From assembly GCA_020809705.1 (NCBI GenBank), contig CP085829.1, positions 2,232,001-2,296,000 of the forward strand: 64,000 bases of DNA, read 5' to 3'. The notes under the pieces were generated by a model. That model worked only from the letters and a program-made list of their open reading frames with translations. It had not been told where the DNA came from and did not search any database. Origin of the DNA: Calonectria ilicicola (Eukaryota; Ascomycota; Sordariomycetes; Hypocreales; Nectriaceae). Below are positions 49,048 through 60,338 of this stretch, piece after piece; the stretch's first letter is position 1; each line of letters opens with the position of its first letter. The translations under genes and the position numbers were made by a program.

Positions 49048-52000
49048 TCACACCACGGGCTTGCGGCGGAAGAACAGAAGATAAGGTACCTGCTCTCGAT
49101 ACTTAAAGACCCGTTCCTTGATATCTTCGGAGCCTCCGCAGCCAATGCGGACCCTAGTCACCTTGCTGTCGTTACAACAAAACCAAGCATAAGGGTCTCG
49201 AGAAGCCACATCACGGACATACGCATAATAGTGTCCAGCCGTGCTACTGGAGCCACTATGGAGAATGACGCCGTATATCTCGTAGCGGAAGGGTCCCGTA
49301 AATGCCGGATCTTCCAAATCCTGCTTCCCGTGCCTAGCTGAAAGCTCTGGCATAAAATAGGGTGAGAAATCCGTCTCGTCAAAGTTCCAAGTGATGCGAC
49401 TCGTAGTCTTGCCTGCAGCACCAGCAAAGTGGAACCGACTCAAGGAGACGCAAAGGAGAGGTGGAGCACGAGCAAGCGAGACGTATCGTACCGCCCGCGT
49501 AATGCTACGACACTGGTCGCATTGAAAATCGTCAATTGGGTTCTGGGCAATGTGTTCGTCAAGAGCTTGCTCGAGCGTCATAGTTGAGCGGTTAGAGGGG
49601 ATGATGAGTGAGATGAAGTCGAAAGGCGCAAAACTGTATGTGCGCGTGTTGCACTTGAGGCATCTTACCGTGCCTACGTCAACACCGCGCCAATATTTGT
49701 TGATCAAGGACCGGTTGTGGTTGGTGTGACTGCGCCAGAATTCAATGGACGCTTGCAAGAGCGGCTGACTCTTCGTATTAGGTTGGTCATCTACACCTGG
49801 GCGATCACGTCGCAGGTTTGTCTCGTCGTGAAGATTGTCAAACAAAAATGACATGTATTCCTGTGCATCTTGCTGCTTTTCAGATCCAAACGCCTGGCAA
49901 TCTTGTTGTCTAGCAAGATAGCTAGAGTATTTCTGTTTTCAAAAGGTGAGCCTCATTTATCGCCAACTACTAACAAGGAATTGCTTACCATTAACGTCTC
50001 GGCTTTCATGGTGGAAAATTTGCCGGAAATCAGCCAGTGAAATAAGTTGGAAATGATTTTAATCATCAGCTGAGGATTCTCAATCTTTTCGTCAGACTTT
50101 TTCGGTACTTTATATCTGTCTATCCACAAAGAGTCGGACAGGTCTCGCCCGAATCCAGGCGACGCAAGAAGACATTGCAAAATACTATTTGCATAGCACC
50201 AGTTTCCAGGGTTGTTGAGCCCTGTAGGAAGTTTAGTGCTGTCACCAGTGAACTGCCGCTCAACAGCCTTTATGCGATCCGTAGCTGGAGTCGTGGCGTT
50301 GCCATATCCTTCGTTCTCATGGACTGCTTCTGCAATGCCACTGTAGCTGGGTCTGGGTAAAGCTGGAGCAGGCCTGGTTGGCGGTGAAGGTAGATCACTC
50401 ATCAAGTCCACTTGATGAGAAGATCCGTACGATGGTTCTATCCGAGGCTTGCTTGGTAGAGACATGGACTCCTTTTCCGGTACCACCGCAGGGTACTTTC
50501 TGAGGAACTCCTCCGTAGAACGCACGAATTTCTGCGACGATGCAGTCTCCCTATCATCGTTCTTGATGGTTTCTTCCCAAAGCCTAGCATCCTCTGGTTT
50601 ATGTGGCCTGGCAACGAATTTCGACAGCTGTCGTTCAATCGTTCCACTACGATTGCGCACCGCAGGTTTTACGACCCTCAAAGTTGATTGTGTCGTCACT
50701 TGGAGCGAACTCCTGCCCATTATGTCGATCCATGCATCAATGCCACCTCTTAGAAGCTTAGGGCGGTTCCTCAGTTCGCGTCCATAGTTGAAATCCACAA
50801 GGGCTCGTTGGAGCGATGCGATAACGACCTCATCCGAGTTTCGAGGATTCCTTGAAACGATTTCAGAGTCATTGTCGTAGAAAACTACGAGATCATATGC
50901 GTTTCGGTTTTGGAATTCGGACTCCTCCTGGCCTGGTGACAGGACTAAACTTTCCGCAATCTGATCAGCGGAAATGTTTTCTCGTAGCAAGATGCTCGGC
51001 TCTATGCAGATTATCTGTGAAAACATGATGTGGCCCTCGTCGAATTCTTCACGCGATCGAACATCGATGAGCAGAATAGATCCTTTGCGCCTCATGGCTT
51101 CCACGAGTTCCTCAGGAGTAATAGTCTCTCCATCTGGAACCCTAATAGTGGTTTCTGGTTTGGCAGGCGGCATTGAAGTATTAGAATAGCTCTGAGTGGG
51201 AGCGAAATAGTCGTTTTGGGTTTGCGAAGACCCCGTGGGAGTTCCTGGGATCGAAGAAGAGGTCAAAGAATTAGTTCTACTGTATACACCGCGCGGTGTC
51301 GCTATTGGCGGCCTTGGAGTTTCGATGCTCCCGCGAGCAGGGCTATAAATCGCGTCAGGCATCTTCGGTAGACTGGGTACATTGTTGTTGACGTCGATTT
51401 TGGGGGGTCTTGGCGGTGGTGGAGGCATGGCTCGGGGCCCAGCTGGCTTAGGCGGAATATCGATTTGATGTGTCTTGATTCGAGGATCCTGGCCCGGGGA
51501 TGATTGCGGGCCTCGAAGATTGGCGAAACGAGCTGCGAGATCTTGAGCCGCAGAAGTCGAAAGACTAAAACTAGAGCGGTTGATTGCATTTCCGTGGAGC
51601 GCCTGGGGCTTTGGGTGGATCGTCGGCTTAGTTTTTGCTGGTGAAGAGCCGTTGGCGCTGGGTCGGGGAGAAGCATTGCTAGATCGAGCCAGTCCCTTGG
51701 TGGGGGAGATGGGCCTGGAGCCCGTACCATTCGAATGGGACGAGCCAGGCCGCTGCTTGACGGGTTGAACACCGGTTCGTTGGTTGTCGGCGATGATATC
51801 TTGTTTGATCTTTGCGAAGGCAGCATCCGACAGGGTGATCTTTTTGAGCAAGGCATTATGTGCGCGGGCGAGGTCGGGGTGGTCCCCCTTTAAGGAAGCA
51901 TAGTCTCGGTGGTTCCGGATGACTTGGACAGCAATGATAGATGCGCGGATATATTCCTTTAGAGCGATAGAAGGTCGTTTAAAGTCACGGCTCATCTCGG

Positions 52001-52235
52001 CCTGTCGAAGGGATGTTTCGGCCGACTCAATCAGTTTACGAATGGACTGGTTCATGTCGATGTCTCGGGGAGCGACAAGTATATCATCGATATGCGGTAT
52101 AGGAGCACCGCCGGGCCTGGAATCGCCTCCATGGCGGCCGCCAGGCGGCGGGGGACTGAAGACGTCAGGACTGGCCATGGGGCTGTTGCGGGCATCGATT
52201 AGGCTGCTGGATCGTGTATGGCCGAGGGACGCCAT
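49048..52235 (-). CDS. doa4: rhodanese-containing ubiquitin hydrolase (Doa4/Ubp4-like)
   Basis: Exons are 52235-49989 and 49932-49048; 1043 aa. Doa4-type enzymes strip ubiquitin from cargo at endosomes before it enters multivesicular bodies. Residues about 55-150 are a helical N-terminal domain like that of USP8/Doa4, followed by a Ser/Pro-rich linker. The rhodanese domain (about 370-508) has LLIDVRSREEFDEGHI, but the catalytic loop reads VVFYDND without the sulphur-accepting cysteine, so it is probably a binding module. The USP domain has the Cys box (GLNNPGNWCYANSILQCL, Cys680), a CxxC pair repeated (CLKC, CDQC), and the His box ending STAGHYYAYVRD (His983) with Asp near 1004. The Cys box has Pro-Gly-Asn-Trp where Leu-Gly-Asn-Thr is usual. 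Divergent from VPS27. Confidence 0.92.
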
Positions 52236-53433
52236 TTTGTATGGGTGGATCGAGTCGGGCGGAGGTCAAGGAATCATCTCTCGGTCGGGGATAGTGGTGT
52301 AAAGATCGAGGTCGGTTCAGGTCGAGGGTTCGCACAGGGCGAGGGAAAGACGCGGGCGTTGAGCAAGACTCAATGAGCAAAGGAAGAGCGGAGGGACATG
52401 TGCGATGCGATGGCAGCAGATATGGGGACACAAGACATCAACGCTCCGTCCGCTGGGTAGTCGCCAAATTGTACGGCATCCTATCAAGAGCCCTCTGAAG
52501 AACTTAGCAAAGAAAAAGCAACCCGGTTGACATAAACATCCTGCGGGCGTTGTTGTGGTGGTCAAGGTCGACGATCAGTGGTCATACCGACAACAAAGAA
52601 CCGGGCATCGGCGCTGGTTGGCAAGCGACAGCTCTCATGGCGACCTTTCTCAGACGGGGTTCGCGGGGGGGTCGAGGTACCTCGGGGTGTGGCAGAGGTA
52701 CCTGCGCGCACAGCATAGAATTGGTGGCTCACGGGGTACCCTGTCCTAGCCTTCCGGTAGCCCGATTCTGTTTCCCCAGTGTTTGGCCACGAGCCACGTA
52801 CGCCACAACGACGTCGTCATCCGCCCGCCGCAGTCTCGTACCCAGCGCTTGCCCAGAACGTTAGCGCCCACTGTGATGCAAGGCAGCAGAAACCTTCAAC
52901 CTTCTCGGCGGGCTGCCATATCCACTGGAGTTGGGTCGGGACAGGGCATCAGTGGAACCCCTCGGGCCCGTCAAGTCGCCGCTGATCCCCTGTTCGTTAG
53001 GCGCTGTGAGGACCTGGATTACCCGGCCAGAGTGCTGAAGTGCGCCTGCGGTGGGTGCCTTACATAATGCTACTGGCCAATCGCAGCCAGAGCATAGCTG
53101 GGCCTAGGCACCTACAAACTACCTGGGTCAACCACATGGAAGCTAGCCCCATCCTGGCTCTTCTTACGTCGTACCTCATCGCCGCCTTCTGACTGACTGA
53201 GGCTGGGAGAACGACAGCCTGGAACAGGCCCGGCGAATCTCGACCTATCATCCACCTCACCCACGTCGAATTCCATCCATCACAGCACGCAGCTGCTTTT
53301 TACGCTCTCTGTACCTCGCGATAATACACGCGCTGTATTCGGACCCAAGCCGTCCATTTCCCCTCTCCCTTCCTCCACGTCAAGGCAGCCAGCCTCAGCC
53401 GCAGCTGCAGCTGTAGCCGCATCCACCGTCAAG
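52236..53433. promoter_or_regulatory. shared promoter region of DOA4 and VPS27
   Basis: 1.2 kb between divergent start codons of two endosomal-sorting genes. Within it are three GGTACC palindromes in 70 bases: CGAGGTACCTCG at 52673-52684, AGGTACCT at 52696-52703 and GGGTACCC at 52734-52741. No credible gene lies between. Confidence 0.5.
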
Positions 53434-55925
53434 ATGATGAGCTGGTGGTCGTCCTCGGCCAACACGGCCTTGGACGAGCAGATTGAGAAAGCTACGAGTA
53501 GTAGCCTGTATGCGCTCCCAAAACCCTTGCTTATCCCGCCCTCGCGTGCCTTGTACTGACACATGCCGATGCCCAGTGAGGATATCGCCCTAAACCTCGA
53601 AATATCCGATGTCATCAGATCCAAAACCGTCGCGCCCAAGGAGGCTATGCGCTCGCTCAAGCGCCGCATCGGAAACAAGAACCCCAACACTCAGTTGAGC
53701 GCGCTGAATGTATGGCATTCCCCGCATTGCGAAAGATGCTTCGGGCGCTAATCTTTACCTAGCTTACCGACACCTGCGTCAAGAATGGCGGATCGCATTT
53801 TCTAGCCGAGATCGCCTCCCGCGAGTTCATGGACAACCTTGTGTCGCTTCTTCAAGCAGTGGGAGGTGCTTCTGTCAACTTTGAGGTTAGGTCGAAGATT
53901 CTCGAGCTGATACAATCATGGGCGGGTGCCACTGAGGGACGATACGAGCTTGCCTACATTGGGGAAGTTTACAAGACACTGCAGCGAGATGGATACCAAT
54001 TCCCTCCTCAGGTATCTGTGGCAAGCAGCATGATTGACAGCAGCGCAGTAAGCGGCTCTTTTGTTTCCAAGTTGCATGGTATGAATGATTAACGTTGATG
54101 AAATGCAGCCTCCAGAGTGGTCAGATTCTGACGTCTGTATGCGATGCCGAACACCCTTTACCTTTACCAACCGAAAGCACCATTGCCGAAACTGCGGAAA
54201 CTGCTTCGACCAACAATGTTCGAGCAAGACAATCGCCCTCCCCCATCTCGGAATCCACACGCCTGTTCGAGTTGACGATGGTTGCTACGCCAAGCTAACC
54301 AACAAGGGCTTCAAGGACGTCAGCCCCTCCCTCGACCGATCGCCCACGTACCCTCATAAAACCCGAAGCACATCAGCTATGCAGCCGCGAAATGCTCGTG
54401 TTGACGACGGCTTCGATGAGGATCTAAAGAAGGCCCTAGCAATGAGTTTAGAAGAGGTCAAGTCCCACTCACGTGCATACGCCGAGCCTATCTCGAATGT
54501 TCCCAGGACCAACGGGGATAGCTCGGCAGTAAAGCAAGCTGAGGATGATGATGAGGACCTCAAGGCAGCTATTGCAGCATCCCTGGCGGATATGGAGGAG
54601 CAGAAACAGAAACATGCTGCGGCTCTGAAGGAACAAACGTCGAGCAGTTCAGGAACCACGGCTACCAACTTTGTCCTCCCCAAGAATGACTACGAGTTGA
54701 CTCCCGTAGAGGCAGAGAACATCAACCTCTTTTCGACCTTGGTCGATCGTCTACAGACCCAGCCTACAGGCACTATCCTCCGAGAGCCTCAAATTCAAGA
54801 GCTCTATGATAGCATCGGCACTCTGCGTCCCAAACTAGCACGAACGTATGGAGAGGCCATGAGCAAGCACGGTATGGTGGCATCTCCACGAATGATGACT
54901 CGCAAGCAAACTGACCTTTTGAAATTGCAGATACCCTCCTAGATCTTCATGCCAAACTCTCAACCGTGGTGCGTTATTACGATCGCATGCTTGAGGAGAG
55001 GCTCTCAAAGGCGTACCACCAGCAGAGCCTTGGCGGATACAATCTGCCTCCTCCCCGCCAGCCATCCGGCCCATACCCTTCCATCCCCACTCACATGCCC
55101 AGCAACCCTGGGGGAGCCGAGAGCTTTTATACCGGCCAACAACGAGCCAGCTATCAGGCACCTCCTCCACAACAGCCCTATCAGCAACAGCCGCCACAGG
55201 CAACCCCTCAACCCCCATACCCAGGCTATGGCTCTGCGCCCCCTCATCAAGGCCAATACCCTCCGCCACAGCAACTACCCCCTCAGCAACTGCAGCGTGC
55301 CGAGAGCTGGCAAGATAAGGTGCCATCGGCACCGTCAGCTCCCCATGATGCTTACCAACAGCAGCCTCCCGTAGATCTGGCGCAGGCAGCGCAGACCCCC
55401 CAAGTAACTGCCGCGACGCCATCGACAGATCCCAACACTTCTTACTATGTCTCTACGCAGCAACCACCGCAGGCTCCTCCCATGGGCCCATCTGCCCCAG
55501 GGCCGGCGCCCGAGGCGGCACAGTCTCCCTATCCCAACCTACAACAACAAATGCATTACCATAGAGGATCCGTCTCGGCTCAACCGCCGCAGCAACAAAC
55601 GCCCGCTATGCCTCCTACGCAGCCAGTCCCAGCTGTGCAGGCAGTCCAGCCCCCTCAACCGAGCCAACCCCCACAAGCACCCCAGCTTTCTCAAGCCCCT
55701 CCTCCATCTCAACCGCCCCAGCCCTCGCAGCCAACTCAGCAACCACCCCCTCTACAGCAGCAAGCATACTGGCAGCCATCAATGCCTCAGCAGCACCAAG
55801 TACCGCCAGCGGCGGCGCAGAACTGGGGATATGCAGGTTACGGCCAGGATGGGTTCCCAGCGGTGCCAACGCACGAGCCGGTCAAGCAGCAGCCTGCAAA
55901 GGAGGAGGCATTGATTGAACTTTAG
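53434..55925 (+). CDS. vps27: ESCRT-0 subunit Vps27 (VHS-FYVE-UIM)
   Basis: Exons are 53434-53507, 53577-53709, 53763-54047, 54109-54871 and 54931-55925; 749 aa. Vps27 binds ubiquitinated cargo and PI3P on endosomes and recruits ESCRT-I and clathrin. A VHS domain covers about 10-150. A FYVE finger spans about 167-228 with the WSDSD start and RKHHCRNCG core. Two ubiquitin-interacting motifs lie at about 267-283 ([14 protein letters not shown]) and 312-328 ([14 protein letters not shown]). A helical region for Hse1 binding is rebuilt across intron 4 ([20 protein letters not shown]). The last 300 residues are Pro/Gln-rich, and the protein ends in LIEL, a clathrin-box-like motif. A second Met follows the first directly. 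Confidence 0.95.
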
Positions 55926-57655
55926 TGGATAGATAGCTGGTCAGCAGGATGAAGGAGCGTGGGAAGAAGATGCCGGCGGGGCGGGATTGAATAAGTGTAA
56001 GTGGTAGGCATGCCATGGCATGCCGTGCCGGAGGACGGAGTTGCTTTTAAGTGGTGAACCAACGGCGTTGGGTGGGCCTGGGATTTGTCACGGAGGAGAC
56101 GAGAATGTAGGGTTAGTCGCAATCTAATAGGCCTGACAGGGCCCATGTGATGGCTACGTGAGTAGATAATGCTGCAAATTTGTGATGGCGTTGCTGGTGC
56201 GCTCGTAGGTCCTCTGTGACTGGGCCTGGCGGCGGAAGCTGATTAGCCAATTCAGCGGCTTACTTGAAGTGGGCAAAGATGCCGATTGCAGGTGCTGACA
56301 ACCCCTCCCCCTTGTGCCCCTCGTGCATACATGATACATGATACATGTACATGGTGTAGTTAGTGTATGTACTGTATGTACATGGCCAACGCGAGTATGA
56401 TGTACATGGAGAGAGAGAGCAGAGATGCTCCAAGTGGTCACTCCCTTGCGTCTTATCGATCTAAGCTGCCGGCAGTTGTGCTATTCCCTAAAAGGGATTC
56501 CCGGAAGAAGTAAGTCAAACCGACAACGGGAACTGTAGCCCACGCCGGTCAAGGGACGGTGCAGTAGCACCGAACCGTGTGTACATGGAGAGACGGCTGA
56601 GGGGAGGGAGGAGGCACAAGCGGCCCCGTTTTTACAAAAGGGAAAAGAGAAAGGAAGGGAAAAAAAAAACTTCCAAGTCGCTAACAGGTGAGAGAACAAG
56701 CCCAGAAAAAAAAAACCCCCAGGAGTAGTACGTACGTACGAAACCAAACTGAGTGCAGCACGCCGTCCATTCCCCACCCGGATCGCCGCTTGGGACTGCC
56801 CCTCCTTCTGTCCCTCTCCCCCATCGCCATTGCGCTGGTGCTCCGCGGTTAAAGCACAGACCAATGACGGCCCCGGGGCCGCCCACGCACCCAATCCACA
56901 GCAGGCGCAGGGGGGGGTCCCGCAGCGACCTGCTGGGGCGGGCGGGTCTGGCTTGTCCCCTCCGGCGGCGCTCCGGGCATCGGTTGGCCCGGGAAGCCAG
57001 TGGCCGGTCCAGGTGGTGATTGCGCATGTGTATGCCTTGGAATATGCAGATGCACGTCTGGTTCGTCCTACTTGTCACTTTTTTTTTTTTTTTTACTTTT
57101 TTCTTTTTTTCTTCTTGCTTTATCTCTTGTTTCAAGGGTCGCGTGGGCAAAAACTCTGAATTAGATCAGATCCCATGTGTGTTGTGCAGATAAAGGAAAA
57201 AAAAAAAAAAAAAACACAAACAACATGGCCGGCGTCGTCTCATGGGTTGAAACAGCCGGAGCAGCGCACGAGGGCTTTCGCTTCGTGGGGTCGGATCCGG
57301 GTACTTGGGGCCAGCAACGAATAGATGAAGGGCTTTCTTCATGTGTCTGTGTCCGTGTTTATGCCATCTGCCTTTTTTTTTTGTATTTAACGTTTCCCCC
57401 CCTTCCCTCCTCCTCCCCCTGGTCCCGATTTCTTGGATCCTGTCCCACATCCCAGACCCAGAACTTGTTTGTTGGTGCTGACTGGCACTTGACTATCAAA
57501 ACACCTCGCCGAGTTCCCGGCGGCCGAAACTATCTGCCACATTTGTCTATATCCCGCACCCCAATTGATTTCTTGCATATATATTAAGGGACCCTGGAAA
57601 CTTTCCCCAGTACAGATTTTGGGCCATTCTTCTCTGCAGCACCTTCTTTTGCTCC

Positions 57656-57691
<36 letters not shown>

Positions 57692-57743
57692 ATCCTTGTT
57701 ATACAAGCTCTCCCAAGCTTCACCAACACCAACTTCTACAACA
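55926..57743. other. intergenic, 1.8 kb
   Basis: 3' flank of VPS27, then the promoter and leader of the histidine phosphatase gene. It contains a poly-T run (57079-57094), a poly-A run (57197-57214) and a CT microsatellite. ATGATACATG repeats lie near 56330-56350. No gene recognised. Confidence 0.5.
57661..57687 (+). repeat. (CT)13 tract in the 5' leader
   Basis: An uninterrupted CT dinucleotide run about 57 bases before the start codon of the histidine phosphatase. CT-rich tracts just upstream of starts are typical of strongly expressed filamentous-fungal genes. Confidence 0.85.
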
Positions 57744-58650
57744 ATGGCTCCCACAATTCACTTTGTCCGCCATGCTCAGGGCTACCACAACCTCTCCATT
57801 GCCAATGAGGACATCCGTGACCCGGACCTGACTCCTCTCGGCCTCCAGCAGTGCGCCAACCTGCGTGCCGCTTTCCCCCACCACGACAAGATCACCAAGC
57901 TCATCGCCTCGCCCATGCGCCGTACCCTGTACACCTGCCTCAACGCCTTTGGCCACAACGAGTCCCTCCTCCCCATCACCGCCATGCCCGTCTTCCAGGA
58001 GTTCACCCTAGCCAATTGCGACAAGGGCACCGAGGTGCCCCAGCTCGAGCTTGAGTTTGGCCGCAAGGCTGACTTCTCCCGGGTTGAGGAGAACTGGACC
58101 GACAAGGGTCCCACCAGCCCCTACGAGCCCACCGTCGAGAAGCTGCTCGCCCGTGGCAAGAAGGGCCGTCTCGCCATTCGAGACCTTGCCGGTCAGGGCG
58201 ATGACCACATTGTCGTCGTCGCGCACGGCGGAATTCTTCACTTCCTGACCGATGACTGGCAGGGTGATGAAGACGAACACGGTACGTAATGTTTCCTCTA
58301 TATCCTCCTTTATACCTATATATAGACGGATACCCCACAATCGCCACCCTAATGGGATGACTACATCCTACAATCACACAAGCACCGGAAACTTTTCCAT
58401 TACAAAAAAAAAAAATCTCCACTGGTACTGACTCACCATCTATGTAGCTACCGGATGGACAAACTGCGAGTACCGCTCGTACCAGTTTGTTGATCCCACC
58501 GGCCGGGATGAAGAGGCTGCGCTCCACGAGACACCCGAGAGCTGGCGTCGTCGCCACGGCGAGTCCATCCGGCCCACTCTCACCCAGCAGCAGGAGCTAC
58601 GCCCCATGATGATTGAGAGGATGAGCCCTTATATCACTGTTAAGAACTAG
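57744..58650 (+). CDS. histidine phosphatase (phosphoglycerate mutase-like)
   Basis: Exons are 57744-58281 and 58448-58650; 246 aa. The N-terminal motif FVRHAQG holds the phospho-accepting His10 and Arg9. SPMRRT (Arg59/60) and VVVAHGG (His161) complete the active site, and a Glu near residue 86 (QEFTLANCD) may be the acid. The family is the broad branch-1 histidine phosphatases; the form resembles uncharacterised fungal PGAM-like proteins of the Pmu1/Det1 type rather than glycolytic mutase, so the substrate is open. The intron is 166 bases with a TACTGAC branch point. The start has ACAACAATGGCT context after a CT-rich leader. High use of C-ending codons suggests good expression. Confidence 0.92.
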
Positions 58651-58902
58651 AGAAAATTGGTGTGAATTGAAAGCGACATGTTGGATTTGATGGCACTATG
58701 GGATAGAACTGGATTGGGAACGGAACTGATCGGCGTAGAATATTTTAGGAACAGGACCAGAAACAGAAAGCACATGACATCTGCTTCAGCAGAAGCAAAT
58801 AAGAGACGGCAATAGCGTCAACCTCGTAGATGTTTAACTGTGAAAAAACAGAAAGCAAGAAACTTTTTTTGCCCCAAGAATCGCCATATGCCCGAAATCT
58901 CC

Positions 58903-59130
58903 CTACATCTTGGAACCCATGACAGGCACGTCCAAATCATCCCTGCCAAGAAGATCCACGACATTTGTAATCGTTTTCCAGTTGGTGGACTGGATCACAA
59001 GCACAATGATGCGCCACCCAACATCGGACTCTTGATCTTGTGTTAGCTTGCACTGACAAAAGCACTTTGTTCCCGTCGCATTGTGACTCAAAAATTCTTG
59101 ACTAGCGCAATCCAGGGCTCCTCCTAGTTC
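58903..59130 (-). pseudogene. open frame continuing past the TAG stop of the neighbouring gene
   Basis: Reading on in the same frame after TAG (59133-59131), 75 more codons are open until the next stop at 58903. The segment is protein-like: FLSHN, a cysteine cluster KCFCQCK, a GWRIIVLVIQ strand pattern and NWKTITNVVDLL. It looks like the real C-terminal end of the domain that starts before the stop. No intron of workable length can remove the stop, because the nearest GT..AG spans only about 12 bases. Confidence 0.65.
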
Positions 59131-60338
59131 CTAACCAGTGAGGACGCCGTTTATATACGGAGGTGATTCATCAAGGAGGCTTCGAAACTGAAAATATTGT
59201 TTCTTGTAGATGTTTTCACGGCTCGAGTAGCTCACCCGAGCGAATAGCTCGAAAACTGCATTGGGCTGGTTCCTGTACATTTCAAGCTTGGCATCCAACA
59301 TTTCTTGGATGTGGAAAAATGTTTTGTGTGGCTTCAGAAGCATTTGAACAGGTGTGGTCGTTACTGGCAAAAGGCTTGATTCAAGGGTGGGAGTCGCGCT
59401 TGCGGTGGGCCGAAACCCGACAGATGCTGCTGTCTGCATCTCTTGATAACCGACTTGCGAATCGTCCGGTCGCATTTCTTGTACACACTCGTGTACCGGA
59501 GCCCAATCGACATCCTGCTGAAGAGGCGAGCTCCCCTTGTTTGACAAGGTGGCAGTGGAACTCGTGCGCGGAGACGAATGCTGTAGTCTAGGGTCAAATT
59601 CATCTGCAGATCTAGAGTCACAGTCGTACGCTCGTACAACACTTGACGGTGGTGGTCTCTGGTCACCATGCTCTGCGGAGCCGTCGAGGAGTTCTGCAAG
59701 AGCATCTTCGTCAAATTCATCCAGGTTAAACACACTCTCGCTGTCATCTTGTTCGTGGGCATGCTGGGTTAATCCTGTGGTTTCGAAAACATCCAGCTGC
59801 TGGAGGCATTGTTCCATTTCTTCATCATCGAATGAATCATCAAATGAATCAACTGATGGGCCGTCCATATCGGAATGGCGAACCGTGCAGTTGGATATAT
59901 GTGAAATAGGGCCAGACTTCTGGGAACCCTGATGGGGTTTCGGCACGCTCCATTTCGCATAATGGTCGGCAGAGGACGCAGGGGTTTTCAAATGGCTATG
60001 AAGCGGCGGGGACACAGATGGCAGCAGATTGTGATCTGTTCTTGCATATTTGTGTCTCGAGGAGTAATCTCCTTGATCTAACTCCTTTGGTAGACTCCGT
60101 TTGAGAGTGTTGGAGTCAGACGGGGTGGCATAAAAGTTCCCGTAGTTGTGTTCTTGGGCTGAATCAGGCGGCAATCGGCAGGATGGGGCCGCAGAAGTGC
60201 TGGCCAAGACTTATCAGCCATTCCCAATCCGCATAGCCTTGGGGAAATGTCCAAGTATTTCAATAAACCAGGGACTCACTCTTGGTCGGTGGACCCAGGA
60301 TATCCGGCCGGCGGTGTCCGTGATTGTGGAACCACCAT
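59131..60338 (-). CDS. unrecognised fungal protein, frame ended by TAG inside a conserved-looking domain
   Basis: Modelled exons 60338-60280 and 60199-59131, giving 375 aa to the TAG. With the TAG read as tryptophan it would be 451 aa. The N-terminal two thirds are polar, with acidic patches (SFDDSFDDEEMEQC, NLDEFDEDALAELL) and no known domain. The last 65 residues are compact and look structured (KTFFHIQEMLDAKLEMYR, FELFARVSYSSREN, KQYFQFRSLL), ending PPYINGVLTG. I recall similar uncharacterised sordariomycete proteins that continue with tryptophan at this point, but cannot verify it. The function is unknown. The first exon is tentative: it was chosen because ATG at 60338 and GTGAGT/CCAG sites restore phase, since the main frame lacks its own ATG. 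Confidence 0.6.

Noticed and set aside
59115..59135. a possible intron hiding the TAG at 59131-59133
   Set aside because: The only GT..AG around the stop is about 12 bases long, too short to splice, and the frame is the same on both sides.
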